This document shows, piece by piece, positions 1-11,357 of a stretch of DNA of 64,000 nucleotides; the stretch's first letter is position 1; each line of letters begins with the position of its first letter. Under the pieces are notes generated by a model that was not told the origin of the DNA, did no database searches, and worked only from the letters and a program-made list of their open reading frames with translations. Location: positions 2,046,001 through 2,110,000 of the forward strand of contig NC_089397.1 in NCBI RefSeq assembly GCF_003171515.1, read 5' to 3'. The translations under genes were made by a program, and so were the position numbers. The DNA comes from Pyrenophora tritici-repentis (taxonomy: Eukaryota > Ascomycota > Dothideomycetes > Pleosporales > Pleosporaceae).

Positions 1-217
1 CCAGAGTGGTGGACACCAAATGAAGCTACAAATGAACTAATCCCGTACACGCACGCCAGCTCTGAAACAATCACATACACCAACGCCGGAGTACTCTCAG
101 TCACCAATCGAATGACTAGAAGGCCGAAAGATTACGGACGTAGACGCCGCGTTCACTACCATCGCACGGAGTGGGACAGCCGAGCACACGTACCCTCTCG
201 CACGATCATTCATTCTT
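1..217 (+). pseudogene. copia element C gag C-terminal fragment
   Basis: Frame 1 is open from the window edge to a stop at 215-217. It begins PEWWTPNEAT, comparable with APVWWKPRETL near the C-terminus of element B gag. Pol follows in frame 2 with the protease motif LDSGATCHI at about 215-241. A shift of one base is therefore needed between gag and pol. It could be a programmed frameshift or a mutation; in element B gag and pol share one frame, which makes mutation somewhat likelier here. Confidence 0.6.
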
Positions 218-3200
218 GATTCAGGAGCGACGTGCCACATCACAAACAATCCAGATCGGATATACAACTACCGCCCGTCATCATTAGGAGACTACATATG
301 GGCTGGTAGTATAAAGATTTGGATACGGGGATACGGGACCACAGACATCACGCTGCAACATCAGCATAGGACAACAAAGCTAGTGCTGCGAGATGTGGCA
401 ATCTGCCCAGAGATCGTATGCAATCTAGTGTCCTTCCGACTGCTACGGCAGAGAGGAATCTGGTGGGATACCAAATCAAACCCAACCAACCTACGAGGAC
501 CAGACGATCAAGTTATTGGCAACCTCTTAGAAAATTTTGGCCAGTGGGTATTAGAGTACAATCCTCTAGCCCAGGCATTTGTCCACACAAAAGCCATCAC
601 AGCACGCACGCAGCGAGGACCAAAGAAGGCCTCAGCGATGCTGTGGCACAAGAGACTCGGCCACCCGGGACCAGCAGCAATCGAGCATCTCGTGCAGCAG
701 TCTGAGGGGGTGCGAGTTCAAGGGTGACGACAGTACAATGCGACTCCTGCGGAAGAGCCAAGTCCAAGAGACAGATACGACGCCTACCGCGAACAAACGA
801 CGAAGGCCCAGGAGAGCGACTTGCTATCGACTTCCATACATACGAAGTCCAGGCGATCACAAAAGAGAAGAGCCAAATGCTCATTACCGATCGTTTCTCA
901 GGCCTCCAATGGGACTTATACTTTACCGACAACCGGACAGCCAAGTCTATTATCCGGCTGCTCACAACTTTCTTCTCATTTATGAAGAACCATTACAATA
1001 TATCCGTTAAGACCATAGAGTCTGACAACGAGATCACAACTGTTAAGCCAGATGTCGAGCGATGGCTGGCAACACAGGGCATCAGAGTCGAGCCCTCAGC
1101 CCCAGACACACAGGCACAAAACGGTGGAGCCGAGCGCTCAGGGGGTGTGAACAAGGAGAAGGCACGCGCAATGCGACTTGACGCCAATCTCTCTTGGGAA
1201 TTGTGGCCAGAAATCACTCGAGCCGCAGTCTATCTCTACAACAGAACCCCAAACTACAACAATCACTGGAAGACACCATACGAAGTCTTCTTCACACGAG
1301 TAGCTTTTAGCAACGGAATAGTCACATCTCTCCGAAAACCAAACCTCACTCATCTTAAGGCATATGGCTGCAAAGCTTTCGCCATGACAGACGACACCCA
1401 CAGAGGGAAGTCGCGCCTACAACGCCTCGACCCAAAGGCATGGATCGGATACCTAGTCGGATACCGGTCATCAAACATCTACCGAATCTGGATACCGTCA
1501 CTCGCCAAAGTGATAAGCACTAGAGACGTTGTCTTCGACGAACAGTCAATCTTCGATGGCAAAACCGAAGACCTAATGGACAACCTCATGCACAATACGC
1601 TAGAAGAAATTGCGACACACGTGAGGACCATTGAGCTGCCAACACCAGCGCAGCAACCAGAGACGGAGTCTTTCTATGAGGACAGTCCACCGGAGGAGTC
1701 ACTCGCTCAGGACAGCGAGGGCGACCAGCCAGGATACTATCAAGGGAGAAAAATCCGGGACAGCTACCCGACACCTCCGGCGACACCGCCACCCGCAGCG
1801 TTGCTCGCGCGGCTAATGGCAGGAGCATCGCTAGATGAGAAGGATCGACAAGGAACCCCTAAGACTGCCCCATGGGCAGCAGCGTTCATGGCGGGTACCC
1901 AGGCCGGAAAGGTTGGAGAATACAGAGGAGTAGCTATGGACAAGGCTGCGATTGTGAGAATGCTCGCCAAAGGCTTGAAGCCCCATCGCAGTCAGCTACC
2001 ACCTCTGCCAACATGCCGAACTAAGCTTGAGGACCACCCAATGGGAGAACTATTCAAAGAAGCAGAACAGTCCCATCTGGCAAGCCACCATCAAATGAAC
2101 TCATGGACAGAGATCCCTATAAAGAAAATCAAGCAAACAGGACAACAAATCCTGGACTGCATGTGGGTATACACCTACAAACTTGACAAGCATCACCGAC
2201 TACTCAAGTGCAAGGCACGACTAGTCGTCCGCGGTGATCAGCAGCGAAACATCACATCGCAAGACACCTACGCGGCAACACTCGCAAGCCGGTCGTTCCG
2301 AATGCTAACCGCAATTGCGGCAAAGTACGACCTAGAGCTCAAACAGTACGACGTGGCAAACGCCTTCGTGCATGCGACAATAGACCGAGAAGTATTCATG
2401 AGAATGCCACGCGGCCATCAGAAGCCAGGTACTATACTCAAGCTTAACAAGGCATTGTATGGACTGCGCATATCCCCGCTCCTCTGGCAGAAAGAGTTCA
2501 CAAGCACTCTCAAAGAACTCGGTTTCCAAGAAGTACCGCACGAGCCCTGCTGTCTCATCAAAGGCGGCATCATTATCTTCTTCTACGTGGACGACATCAT
2601 ACTAGCATACCACAAAGACATGGAGCAATCCGCCCAGCAGGCAATTGCCCGCCTACAGGAGAAGTACCTCTTCACAGGAGGAAATGACCTACAATGGTTC
2701 CTCGGCGTCGAGATCATCAGAGATCGCAAATCAAGGACGATCCAACTGTCGCAGGCGGCCTACGCAGACAAGATCAGTAGACTGGCCGACCGTACCGACA
2801 TTAGACACGACACGCCGATGGCGACTGCCGAGCTACTCCCTAGAGATGGGCTCGCCTGCCCATCAGAGATCAACAAATACCAGCGCAAGATAGGCTCACT
2901 CCTCTTCGCAGCTGTAACTACCAGACCAGACATCGCCTTTGCGACGTCGCGGCTCGCCCGCTTTCTCTCCAATCCAGGACTAGAGCACCACAACGCTGCC
3001 GACCGTGTTCTTCTATATCTACTAGCGACAAAACACCTCGCGCTACAACTTGGAGGAGGCACTGGACTGCAGATAGCCAGCGACGCCTCCTTTGCCGACA
3101 ATACCCTAGACAGGAAGAGCTCACAAGGCTACGCGATTAAGCTCTTTAATGGACTCATCGCATGGAAAGCAAACAAACAAGACACTGTTACAACATCAAC

Positions 3201-3621
3201 GACAGAAGCCGAGCTTCTCGCCCTGTCTCAAGTGGCTAAGGAAGCTCTATTCCTGTCCCGTCTCCTCAAGGAGCTGAACATCCAGCTTGACACCCCTAGT
3301 ATCACTATTCAATGCGACAACAAACAGACTATTCGCCTAGTCACCGAGGAGGTCTCAAAGCTTCAAACCAAACTCAGACATGTCGACATACACAATCACT
3401 GGATCAGACAGGAGGTGTCGACAGGCCGGATCTCCGTAGAGTACATACCTACCGCGGATATGATCGCCGACGGTCTCACCAAATCATTGCCACCAAACAA
3501 ATGGCCAGAATTCCTAGAACAACTAGGACTAGTCCCCGCTAAGGAAATCCTGGCGAGAAACTCGGCACCGCTCGAAGAAATTCAAGAGAAACTTGAAAAT
3601 CTCGTGGTAAGCCTTGAGTAG
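182..3621 (+). pseudogene. copia element C pol polyprotein (PR-IN-RT-RNaseH), frame-broken
   Basis: Pol reads in frame 2 to a stop at 725-727 and continues in frame 1 from about 724 to 3621. Domains in order are: protease DSG at about 220; the integrase zinc region with WHKRLGHPG and CDSCG, split by the frame break; the integrase core, including APDTQAQNGGAERSGG at about 1100; a proline-rich linker; reverse transcriptase with ALYGLRISPLLWQ and FFYVDDIIL at about 2580; and RNase H with ASDASFADN and a final ADGLTKSLPPN. Comparison with element B suggests loss of a single base at the 722 junction. The reverse transcriptase and RNase H halves look intact. Confidence 0.9.
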
Positions 3622-3662
3622 GACTAAGTGCCCAGCTTGCAAGCGTCAAGAGCGTCCAAGCT

Positions 3663-3671
3663 GAAGGGGTG
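3663..3671 (+). other. polypurine tract of element C
   Basis: GAAGGGGTG lies directly before the TGTCAG start of the 3' LTR. This is the expected position for the plus-strand primer of an LTR retrotransposon. Confidence 0.75.
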
Positions 3672-3887
3672 TGTCAGATAATAGCACTGTTGAAGATGAG
3701 AGCGTACAGACGCTGGGTTAGACTAGCGCGACCCGGCATCTGAGAGAGCCAATCGGATCACAGGAAGGCTTGGCACCCCCCAGGTGTGCCCACAACCGTA
3801 GACAGAACCAACAAACAATCAACAATCAATATCATCACCATTATTACCTATTTCATCAGTATTCCAGATGAGAGTGAATATCTGACA
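3672..3887 (+). repeat. 3' LTR of element C (216 bp)
   Basis: It begins TGTCAGATAATAGCAC and ends GAATATCTGACA. The same LTR recurs inverted at 3901-4117 and again, interrupted, at 4481-5272, which fixes both ends. The outer flank is ATCTG (3888-3892); the matching 5' flank is outside the window. Confidence 0.95.
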
Positions 3888-3900
3888 ATCTGACAGTTGG

Positions 3901-4117
3901 TGTCAGATATTCACTCTCATCTGGAATACTGATGAAATGGGTAATAATAGTGATGATATTGATTGATTGATTGTGTCTTGGTTCTGTCTACGGTTGTGGG
4001 CACACCTAGGGGGTGCCAAGCCTTCCTGTGATCCGATTGGCTCTCACAGATGCCGGGTCGCGCTAGTCTAACCCAGCGTCTGTACGCTCTCATCTTCAAC
4101 AGTGCTATTATCTAACA
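3901..4117 (-). repeat. solo LTR of the element C family, inverted
   Basis: This is a reverse-complement copy of the 3672-3887 LTR, beginning TGTCAGATATTCACTC and ending TATCTAACA. The final TCTAACA against TCTGACA is a G-to-A change. Flanking 5-bp direct repeats GTTGG (3896-3900 and 4118-4122) show an independent insertion followed by LTR-LTR recombination. It lies 13 bp from the element C LTR, so 3672-4117 is a near-perfect long palindrome. Confidence 0.95.
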
Positions 4118-4122
4118 GTTGG

Positions 4123-4475
4123 ATAACTCTTGGATTTAGTAATAGAGACAATAGTAGACAACCTCTCTAAGAAGAGAGAGAGTCTACTCTATATAGTAAG
4201 AGAAGGAGACTCTAAGCCTATAGTAGGCTAGTGTATATACTAGGCCTAATAAGGACTAGTCTATACGCTTAGCCTAGATAGGACTAGTGCGTGAGGAAGA
4301 GGGTTCTGTCCTTACACGCATTAGCTGCTCAGTGCTAGTACCCGCGCATTCCGAGGCCGACGCAGAGTCGTTGACCAGATAGGAGACCATCCTATCCTCA
4401 TTATAGTTGTACTCTCCTACGTTCTAGTTCCATAAATGTAGGCGATATTGAAGCAAATGTCCCCGTCACTTGTTG
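4123..4475. other. TA-rich spacer without a gene
   Basis: No open frame of note. The stretch is rich in TA, CTA and TAG triplets (for example around 4195-4290), which resembles DNA altered by repeat-induced point mutation. I recognise no element in it. Confidence 0.4.
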
Positions 4476-4607
4476 CGATGTGTCAGATAATAGCACTGTT
4501 GAAGATGAGAGCGTACAGACGCTGGGTTAGACTAGCGCGACCCGGCATCTGTGAGAGCCAATCGGATCATAGGAAGGCTTGGCACCCCCTAGGTGTGCCC
4601 ACAACCG

Positions 4608-4632
4608 TAGTAGTAGTAGTAGTAGTAGTAGT
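4608..4632 (+). repeat. (TAG)n simple repeat, SINE 3' tail
   Basis: About eight uninterrupted TAG units. They form the 3' tail of the minus-strand SINE and abut its 15-bp target duplication. Confidence 0.85.
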
Positions 4633-5171
4633 ATCCATTAACGTCCTTTTTCAGTCAGAGACTATGTAGGACGGTGGCCTAGGGCCGTTTGACTAGTTTT
4701 TTCCCTCTATACCCGTAGGATTTCGTTTCTTTGGTCGAGTTTGACTATGGGGGTTTGGGTTTTTTGCTTCTATACAGGAAAGAGAGAGAGACCTTGTAAT
4801 AGACACCCGTTTATCTCCACCTTTGTGACCAATCCCTTTGCTATAATAACCCCGTGCTCCTAAGACTGAAAAAAAACCTCGTAGGGGAAAAAGTCATGGG
4901 ACCTTGAACGTTTGTTGTATATAGCGGCAGTTGCGGCATATTTTCGTCTCGGCGGTACTTTGTGGCTCGGTTGTACGGCGGCGGCTAGCGTTAAGCGTGC
5001 GGGGTATTGGTGAAAAACTTTCCAGGTTTCGAAAGGAGCCGTTCGATGTTTTTTGGTAAAGCTAGAATAATAGAATTATTATAGCGGTGAGGGGAGAAGG
5101 ATTCGAACCTTCAACCTCTGCGAGCAAGCTAGCAGAAGCAACCAGGCGCACTACCACTGCGCCATCCCCCC
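4611..5171 (-). mobile_element. tRNA-headed SINE-like retroposon (561 bp)
   Basis: The insert is bounded by a 15-bp direct repeat, TGCCCACAACCGTAG (4596-4610 and 5172-5186), a length typical of LINE-mediated target-primed insertion. On the minus strand it starts with a tRNA-like sequence and ends in a (CTA)n tail next to the other repeat (TAG repeats at 4608-4632 on the plus strand). A tRNA head, an unrelated body and a simple-repeat tail are SINE hallmarks. A caution: the minus strand has T-runs near 5013-5017 and 4867-4874 that could stop RNA polymerase III early. Confidence 0.8.
5090..5171 (-). other. tRNA-like head with A and B boxes
   Basis: Read on the minus strand from 5171 it shows an A-box-like TGGCGCAGTGGTAGTGCG and a B box GGTTCGAATCC (at about 5100). 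The ends GGGGGATG and CTTCTCCCC can pair partly as an acceptor stem. The anticodon arm is ambiguous: TCTGC and GCAGA could form a stem around an enlarged loop. Its place at the 5' border of a retroposed insert argues for a SINE promoter and not a free-standing tRNA gene. Confidence 0.7.
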
Positions 5172-6867
5172 TGCCCACAACCGTAGACAGAACCAAAACA
5201 CAATCAATCATCAATATCATCACCATTTTTACCTATTTCATCAGTATTCCAGACGAGAGTGAATATCTGACACGATGTAGGACGTGCATATTACGCCTGG
5301 TCTGGGTTTTGGCGCTGCGCGTCGGCGCGATGCAATAATGTACACGTTAGGATAAGGACAAAACGGCAATTTTAGATACTCGCTATTCATATGTCTAAAG
5401 GATGCATGTTGAGACCGCGCAGGTTACATTTCGTGATTAAGCGATGGGTTCAATCTATTACACAAATTTCTTTTGGGCGCACTACTTGACTATGCTGCTA
5501 CTTCATCTTCATTTGCAACGGCCAGCAATCCTTCTACGCATTTCTGACCCAGAGCAAGCAGCGAGCCCATTCCTAGCATCTCTAGCGTACTAATGTCAAA
5601 ACCGAACACCTGTTTCCACCATGACCTTAACTCGATAGCGACGAGCGAGTCCAAGCCGAGATCGACAAGTGATCTTGACGTGTTGATCTCGTCGTGTGGC
5701 TTCAGTAAGAGATCGAAGAGCTTTTTTCCAATCTCTACGGCCAAGAACTCCTCAGACTCGGCTGACTTCAGAATGGCAGGATCAGCTCGGGCGCCTACTA
5801 AGAACGCTTTCAGTGCTTGGTTGGATGACCCAGCTGTATCCGCAGTTGCAGCCACACCGCTTGCGTTATGGTACGCAGCCATGCGCTTGTCGGTACGCCA
5901 GACAGCTCGATTGCCAGGACTGCTGAGCGGGGTGTCTGAGCCAAGGCCCAGCACGAACGTACGTTGATCCGTCCAGCTGCCGCTATCAACGGCCTCGGAG
6001 GCCGGAGCACTGCCTTGAGCAATTGCCAGAGTGATCGCATCGAGGAGCTCCTGCTCAGAAACACCGCGGAATCCGGTCGACTTCATCTTATCTAGCAACC
6101 CGTGACTCTGGGTAATAACGCCGATGTCAGCAACAGCGCCGATATCGATGGCAGAAGCTGCTCGCTTCAACGATTTGCGATACTGCACAAACGCATCAAG
6201 GAATGTGTTTGCGCTCGCGTAATTCGTCTGTCCAGGCTGGCCAACTGAGCCGGACAGGGAACTGAACAATAGAAAGAAGTCGAGGTGGTTGCCTTGGGTA
6301 GCATTGTGGAGGTTCCAGGTTCCGTGGACCTTTGGTGCGACTGCCGCATGCCAGTCCTCAAAGGTCATCTTCCCAAAGTTCGCGTCGCGAAGGACCATGG
6401 ACATCTGTAACAACCCTTTCAGCGGGCGTGTTCCGGCAGACGTGGCTCTGGCCGCATCCTCCGGCTTGGTGACGTCTCCGGCCACAAGATGGACTTCGCA
6501 TCCCATGCTTGACATTTCGTCCACAAATGCGCTGACATCAGGACTTTTCCCTGCGCTCCTAGAGAGGTAAATGAGCTCTCGAGCGCCCTGCTCAACCATC
6601 CAGCGAGAGACCGCCCGGCCAAGACCACCCAGCCCGCCTACCAACAGGTAAGATGCCGAGTCGCTGAACGTAACCTGGTATGGCCGAGAAACCGATTCGA
6701 AAGCAGACTTTGTGTTTCCGAAGTTCTCCACAAGAGATATCGTAACACGTCCAATATGCTGGCCCTTTTGCATGTAACGGTAGGCTTCTTGGATCTCCAT
6801 GGCTGGAAAGACCTTGACAGGGCGAACAGGGTTGATCTTTCCGTCTTCGCAAAATTTGACAGTGGAC

Positions 6868-6931
6868 CTGATCAGACTAGACGCTTTGAGTCAGCGCGAT
6901 TCAGATTGTGGGTGAATGGAAAGTGACTTAC
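6868..6931 (-). other. PKS intron 3 (64 bp)
   Basis: The donor GTAAGT follows PNVLK and the acceptor GATCAG precedes STVKF, near the end of the enoylreductase domain. The phase is 2 and the frame is kept. Confidence 0.88.
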
Positions 6932-7629
6932 CTTTTTAGAACGTTCGGCTTTCTCCAAAGCTGATCGATATCCACACAGCAATAGCTGCGGTTCGCAAGG
7001 AAAGGTTGCATGTCTAGTTTGGCGCCGCCTAGCAGATCTCGCTTGCCGATCTCAACCATTGTTCCAAAATCACCGACACATTTCCAGGTTGCATGGAGGA
7101 GCTCGCCGGAGAGAGAATTGAGCACAACGTCCACTCCTTCCCCATGGGTCTCTCGCATCAGATCAGCGACGAAAGAGTCGTCTCTGGAATGGAAGATGCG
7201 GTTTCTGGGAATCCCGAATTCCTCCTGCAGATATGCGACTTTATCATCGCTACCGACCGAGGTGTAGACAACGGCCTTCGCCATCTGTGCGATTTGGATA
7301 GCTGCCAGACCAACGCCTCCACAAGCACTGTGAATCAGAACAGACTGTCCCTCCGTAAGCTTACCAACGTTAATCAACGAATGTATAGCGGTGGTGTACG
7401 GCACGAGCATCGAAGATGCTTCCTCAAGTCCGGCGCCGGGAGGAATCTTCGCACATGCAAACTCAGGTACACAAATGTACTTCGCGAAAGCTGAATTCTT
7501 CAAACAAACAACACGGTCACCAATCTGGAAATCTTTGACGGATGATCCGATTCTCGTGACAACGCCGGCGGCTTCCAGACCAAATTGTCTTGTTGCGAGC
7601 TCAATAATGTTCATAGCGACGAGGATATC

Positions 7630-7703
7630 CTGTAAAATAATGTTAAAATCAATCAAAGTTGAGAATTAGGCAGGTAAAGCCCAAACAAAGGTAGATGACG
7701 TAC
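7630..7703 (-). other. PKS intron 2 (74 bp)
   Basis: The donor GTACGT follows AAGLNFR and the acceptor TTTACAG precedes DILVAM, within the enoylreductase domain. The phase is 0 and the frame is kept. Confidence 0.88.
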
Positions 7704-9128
7704 CCTGAAGTTCAATCCAGCTGCGTGAACTTCGACCTCAATCTCCGTATCGCTGGGCGTTTCTCGCGACGTTTCCATCCAACGCAAGGTGTTTACCCGG
7801 CCAGGCGTTCCAACATCAAGTGCTACGTTGGTGATGGTGGAGAACGAGGAAAGCTCCCTCGGTAGGTCGAGTGGGTAGTACCTTCCAACATGAATCTGAT
7901 CTTGGTGGATTGCATACTCAAAATCACCCTTCAGTAAATCTTTCGTCTCGTTACGTCGATTTTGGAACTTGCCAAAAACTTTCAGCAAATTGTCAGCGTC
8001 TGTCTCCCAGTTTGCGAGCTCGCAGGTGGCAAAGTCGACGAGCATTTCCGTCCGCATAGTCCTAGCAAAGCCGATAACTTGAGCGTAGCCTGGGTCCGTT
8101 GATTCTATATGGCAGGATCTCGTCGCCCAAAGAATTCCGGAATCGCTCAATTGCTCTAGAACCCCCTTCAACGCATCCAGCTGAGTCGCATCGAGCGTTG
8201 AGAAGAAAGGACGGGATCTATCCAGGAGACACAAAACATCGGTTCCTGGCGAAAGCTTGGGCTCTGCGAGAAGAGACTTGGTGATTTGGTATCCGGCCTT
8301 TCGGAATTGTTCGACAACTGGGTCGTCCTCCCGTTCAAGGTCTTCGAGCTTTGAATACAGCACCGACACGCTAGAAGCGGACGCACAGGTTACAGTAGGT
8401 TTAGCCACGATTGTAGTCGACAGTTTGTCTTCCATAATGCACTCGACTGTGCCGAGCCCCACAGCGGATAAATTAGCCAGCAAAGCATCGGATTGATCTT
8501 TGCTCTGGTGACTGTTGGTACCATCTACCTGGTTCGAGACCCAAGTAGGTCGTGAGCCGAATACAAAGTTCGTCCATAACGACGTAGATTGCAGATTCTG
8601 CAGAATTAATCGTCCTCTTGGTGCTATCAGTCGACTGATGTTGTCGAGCGCAAACAAATTCGTAGCTGATGCGATGATCAAGTCGTACTGGCGATGATCA
8701 AATCCTTGTTCCTCGAGGTTCTCTCCAATATCCAAAGTAGAAAATTCCATAGCAGGGAACATCTTGACTTGATCGTTGGTAGACATATAGCTTTTTGACG
8801 TGAAAGTATATCGAGAGCAAGAAACATCTCCGCTGGACAGCTGGAGCCCTTGCGTCACGGCGGAAGATGGCATGGCAGCATCGTTGCCGATTTCCAAAAT
8901 ACGGAGAGTTGGGTCAGAATGTCCGATGTGCTGTACCAAGGTTTTCAGGTCGAATGCACATGTAAAGGATTCCAGGGCTGCTTGAATATCGTCCGACAGA
9001 TGGGCGTCCACGGTGGTTTCGCCTTCCAGGATAGAAGGGAGATGCTCAAAGACCGTTTGAAGGGATGTCACAGCAGCAGCAACAGGCGTACCTTCCAGCC
9101 GGTGGATCCAGTCTTGCAGAGTCTGCAC
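7704..9128 (-). other. PKS region: degenerate methyltransferase and start of ER
   Basis: The stretch after DH contains the usual linker (GTPVAAAV) and the methyltransferase approach LRILEIG. The glycine-rich SAM-binding loop normally following (GxGTGG in the family) is replaced by NDAAMPSS. A later block, YDLIIASATNLFALDN followed by LIAPRGRLIL, retains the fold. The methyltransferase is probably inactive even in the ancestral gene, so the polyketide may have been unmethylated or methylated elsewhere. The ER domain begins near 7800. Confidence 0.75.
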
Positions 9129-11190
9129 AACATCTTGTTCCTCTGTTTGTGTTCTTTTCGGTCGAGACTTGCGCTGTCGAGCTTAGGCGCTGGGCGTACC
9201 GTTTGAGATGTTCCGAGGGAGGCTGTACTGCAGCTGCACGAGCTGCACAATGGCGCAGACAGAGTCTAGTAAGCTCTTCTAACAAGGCCAGCTGTGATTC
9301 TCGATCGAGGGAAGTCTTTGCGAGATTGCGGAGCTCGATGAAGTCAACGTCTGGTCTCCAAGTGTATCTGGCTGCGGCATGCGAATTGGACAGATCGCTG
9401 GACTCTGGACCTCCACCAAGAGACATACGGATGCCAGATGCCTCGAGATAGATCAATCCGTCCTCTGTGGAAATGCATCGTCCTTCACCGAGGAGCGAGC
9501 CATTACTTGTTACATTTGCTGACACAATGGAGTTGAGTGGCGATGAGCATCGCCGGATCGTCAGACTCTCAATGCTAGTCGGGAGCCAATTCTTGACTTT
9601 ACGAGGCTGGCCTTGGGTAGCTGCACAGCTAAGCAACTGTAATGTCCCATCCACGATAGTGGGATGTATGTGATAACCGTGCTCTATCTTCAAAGTTGAT
9701 CCTGAAGCGTCCACGCGTGCGATGGCCTTGTTGTCCGACGAGTTGGGGGATGATTCCAGTGTATGCATTGTCTGAAATGCAAGACCGAGATCAAGCCCGG
9801 TTTTGCGCATCGTGTCGTACCAACCAGCTGCTGAGATCTTGCGTGGCATGGTAACAGTCGGCTGAGCGACGGGATCTGGTCCAGAGGAGATGGCAATTAC
9901 TTCGCCAGTACTGTGCTTATTTCAGTTCTGTCCGTTGTACGATGATACGTTGAACTCCCACCAGGAACCGTTTGATGTCCGTGTCAGTCGCACAGGACGA
10001 AGCATAGTTACAATCTCCGTGGGCTTCCCTTCTGGAATAACCAGAGCAAGGCTCACCGTCATGTTACGGATACTGAAGCCTTCCTGGATACCTGTGACCT
10101 GGCTGACAGCCTCTGCAGCCAGAGCGATGTATCCAGCAGAGGGAAAGATAACATCTCCAGCCACTTTGTGATCTTGTACCCATGGTGCAGACTGAAGATG
10201 GAACAAATTACGCCAAACTGGTTCTGAGTCTGTGCTCTCATGTATCCTACTTCCTAGTAGATCGTGGTGAGGGTGGATACGTTGACGCCATTCTCTGGAA
10301 AGCCGTGACTCGAACCAATGACTGCCGTCGTGGTTCCAAGGATATCGAGGAAGGTCTACCAAGCATTGACCTTTCTGGACTAGAGTCGCCATGTCGAATG
10401 GGACTTGCAGCGACCATAGTTTGCCGGCCATGGTGAGAAGTGACTCCAAGCCATCTTGGTTTCGCGCAAGAGTTGCCACATAGGTTGTGGCGGATCCTGA
10501 TGAGTGAGCCGTGAATATCTGTCTGAGTGGTCCTGCCAAAGCGGAGTGCGGGCCAACTTCCAGATAGACGGATGATTTCCCAGTGGTGGCGTTATCAAGA
10601 CAAGCAGAAACAGCTTCCCGGAATCGAACCGGTGACTCGAGGTTCTTCCGCCAGTATGGAGGACCAAGCTCGATGCTCTCGTCTGCCGATCCACCGGTCA
10701 CACTGGATAGAAAATGAGCGGCTGATGGTTCTCGTCCCGAAACACCATTGCGGTGAAGTGCAGCCAGATAGTAGTCGCCAACTTCTACCATATGCTCGGA
10801 ATGGTATGCCTTGTCGACTTGCAGAAGTCTCGCCAGTACATCAGGAAGGGCATCCTTGATGTTAGCAACAACTTGACGAACGGCGTTGGCGTCTCCAGAG
10901 ATCGTCACACTGTTGGGCGAGTTGTCGCACGCCATAGTCGTGCCTGGTACCAGGAACTTCTCCGTCTCTGACCAGCTCATTCCGACAGCTGCCATGGCTC
11001 CTGCACGTTGCTGACGCGAGGCAGCCACGCCGCGGAAGTGGGCAATCAAGATTGCATCCCTGGCTGACAGACCACCGGCAGCATATGCAGCTGCAATCTC
11101 ACCACTCGAATGCCCGACGACTGCTGAAGGAACAACTCCAAGCGATTTCAACATGTCCACCAGGGCAAGTTGCACAGCAGTACACAAAGG

Positions 11191-11357
11191 TGTTGGATCG
11201 GAGGAGAGATGAGAGAGAAGGTTGTTTTATTGAGAGAGCTGCAGAGAGCGACTATATACATGAAGTAGAGTATCTGGAGCATTCTAGATCAGCAGTGTGT
11301 TACGTAGCTGTGACGATAGTAGAACATTCTAGTTGACACACCCCCTGAGGGCTGACA
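11191..11357 (-). repeat. 3' LTR of element A (167 bp)
   Basis: On the plus strand it begins TGTTGGATCGGAGG and ends GAGGGCTGACA. It matches 22052-22218 except at two positions. The string ACACCCCCTGAGG occurs inside the LTR and again directly beyond it, so the purine tract is effectively present twice about 20 bp apart. Confidence 0.96.

Larger units (their letters stand above)
1..3887 (+). mobile_element. Ty1/copia retrotransposon C, 3' part
   Basis: The 5' LTR and most of gag lie left of the window. Present are the gag C-terminus, protease, integrase, reverse transcriptase and RNase H, a purine tract at 3663-3671 (GAAGGGGTG) and a 3' LTR at 3672-3887. The order PR-IN-RT-RNaseH defines the copia superfamily. 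The pol protein is closely related to that of element B (shared FFYVDDIIL and the RNase H block TTSTTEAELLALSQ) although the LTRs differ. Two frame breaks, near 200 and near 722, indicate a non-autonomous or decayed copy. Confidence 0.93.
4481..5272 (+). repeat. solo LTR of the element C family, split by a SINE
   Basis: The first part (4481-4610) matches the first 130 bp of the 3672 LTR and the second part (5172-5272) matches its last 100 bp. The LTR as a whole is flanked by CGATG (4476-4480 and 5273-5277), a 5-bp target duplication, so it was a complete solo LTR before the SINE arrived. It ends about 220 bp from the stop of the polyketide synthase gene. Confidence 0.93.

Noticed and set aside
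720..730. Programmed frameshift in element C pol
   Set aside because: The break falls inside the integrase zinc region, not at a domain border, and related element B is open there, so a single-base loss is likelier.
5090..5171. A functional nuclear tRNA gene
   Set aside because: It lies at the border of a retroposed insert with a 15-bp duplication, its acceptor stem pairs imperfectly and the anticodon arm is enlarged.
5087..5338. Plus-strand frame of 83 codons
   Set aside because: It runs over the SINE tRNA head and an LTR; it is a chance frame.
9046..9190. An intron in place of the PKS frame change
   Set aside because: Candidate GT-AG pairs here either keep the wrong frame or would remove sequence (HLKRYAQ and EEQDVVQ) that looks coding, so I read it as an indel.
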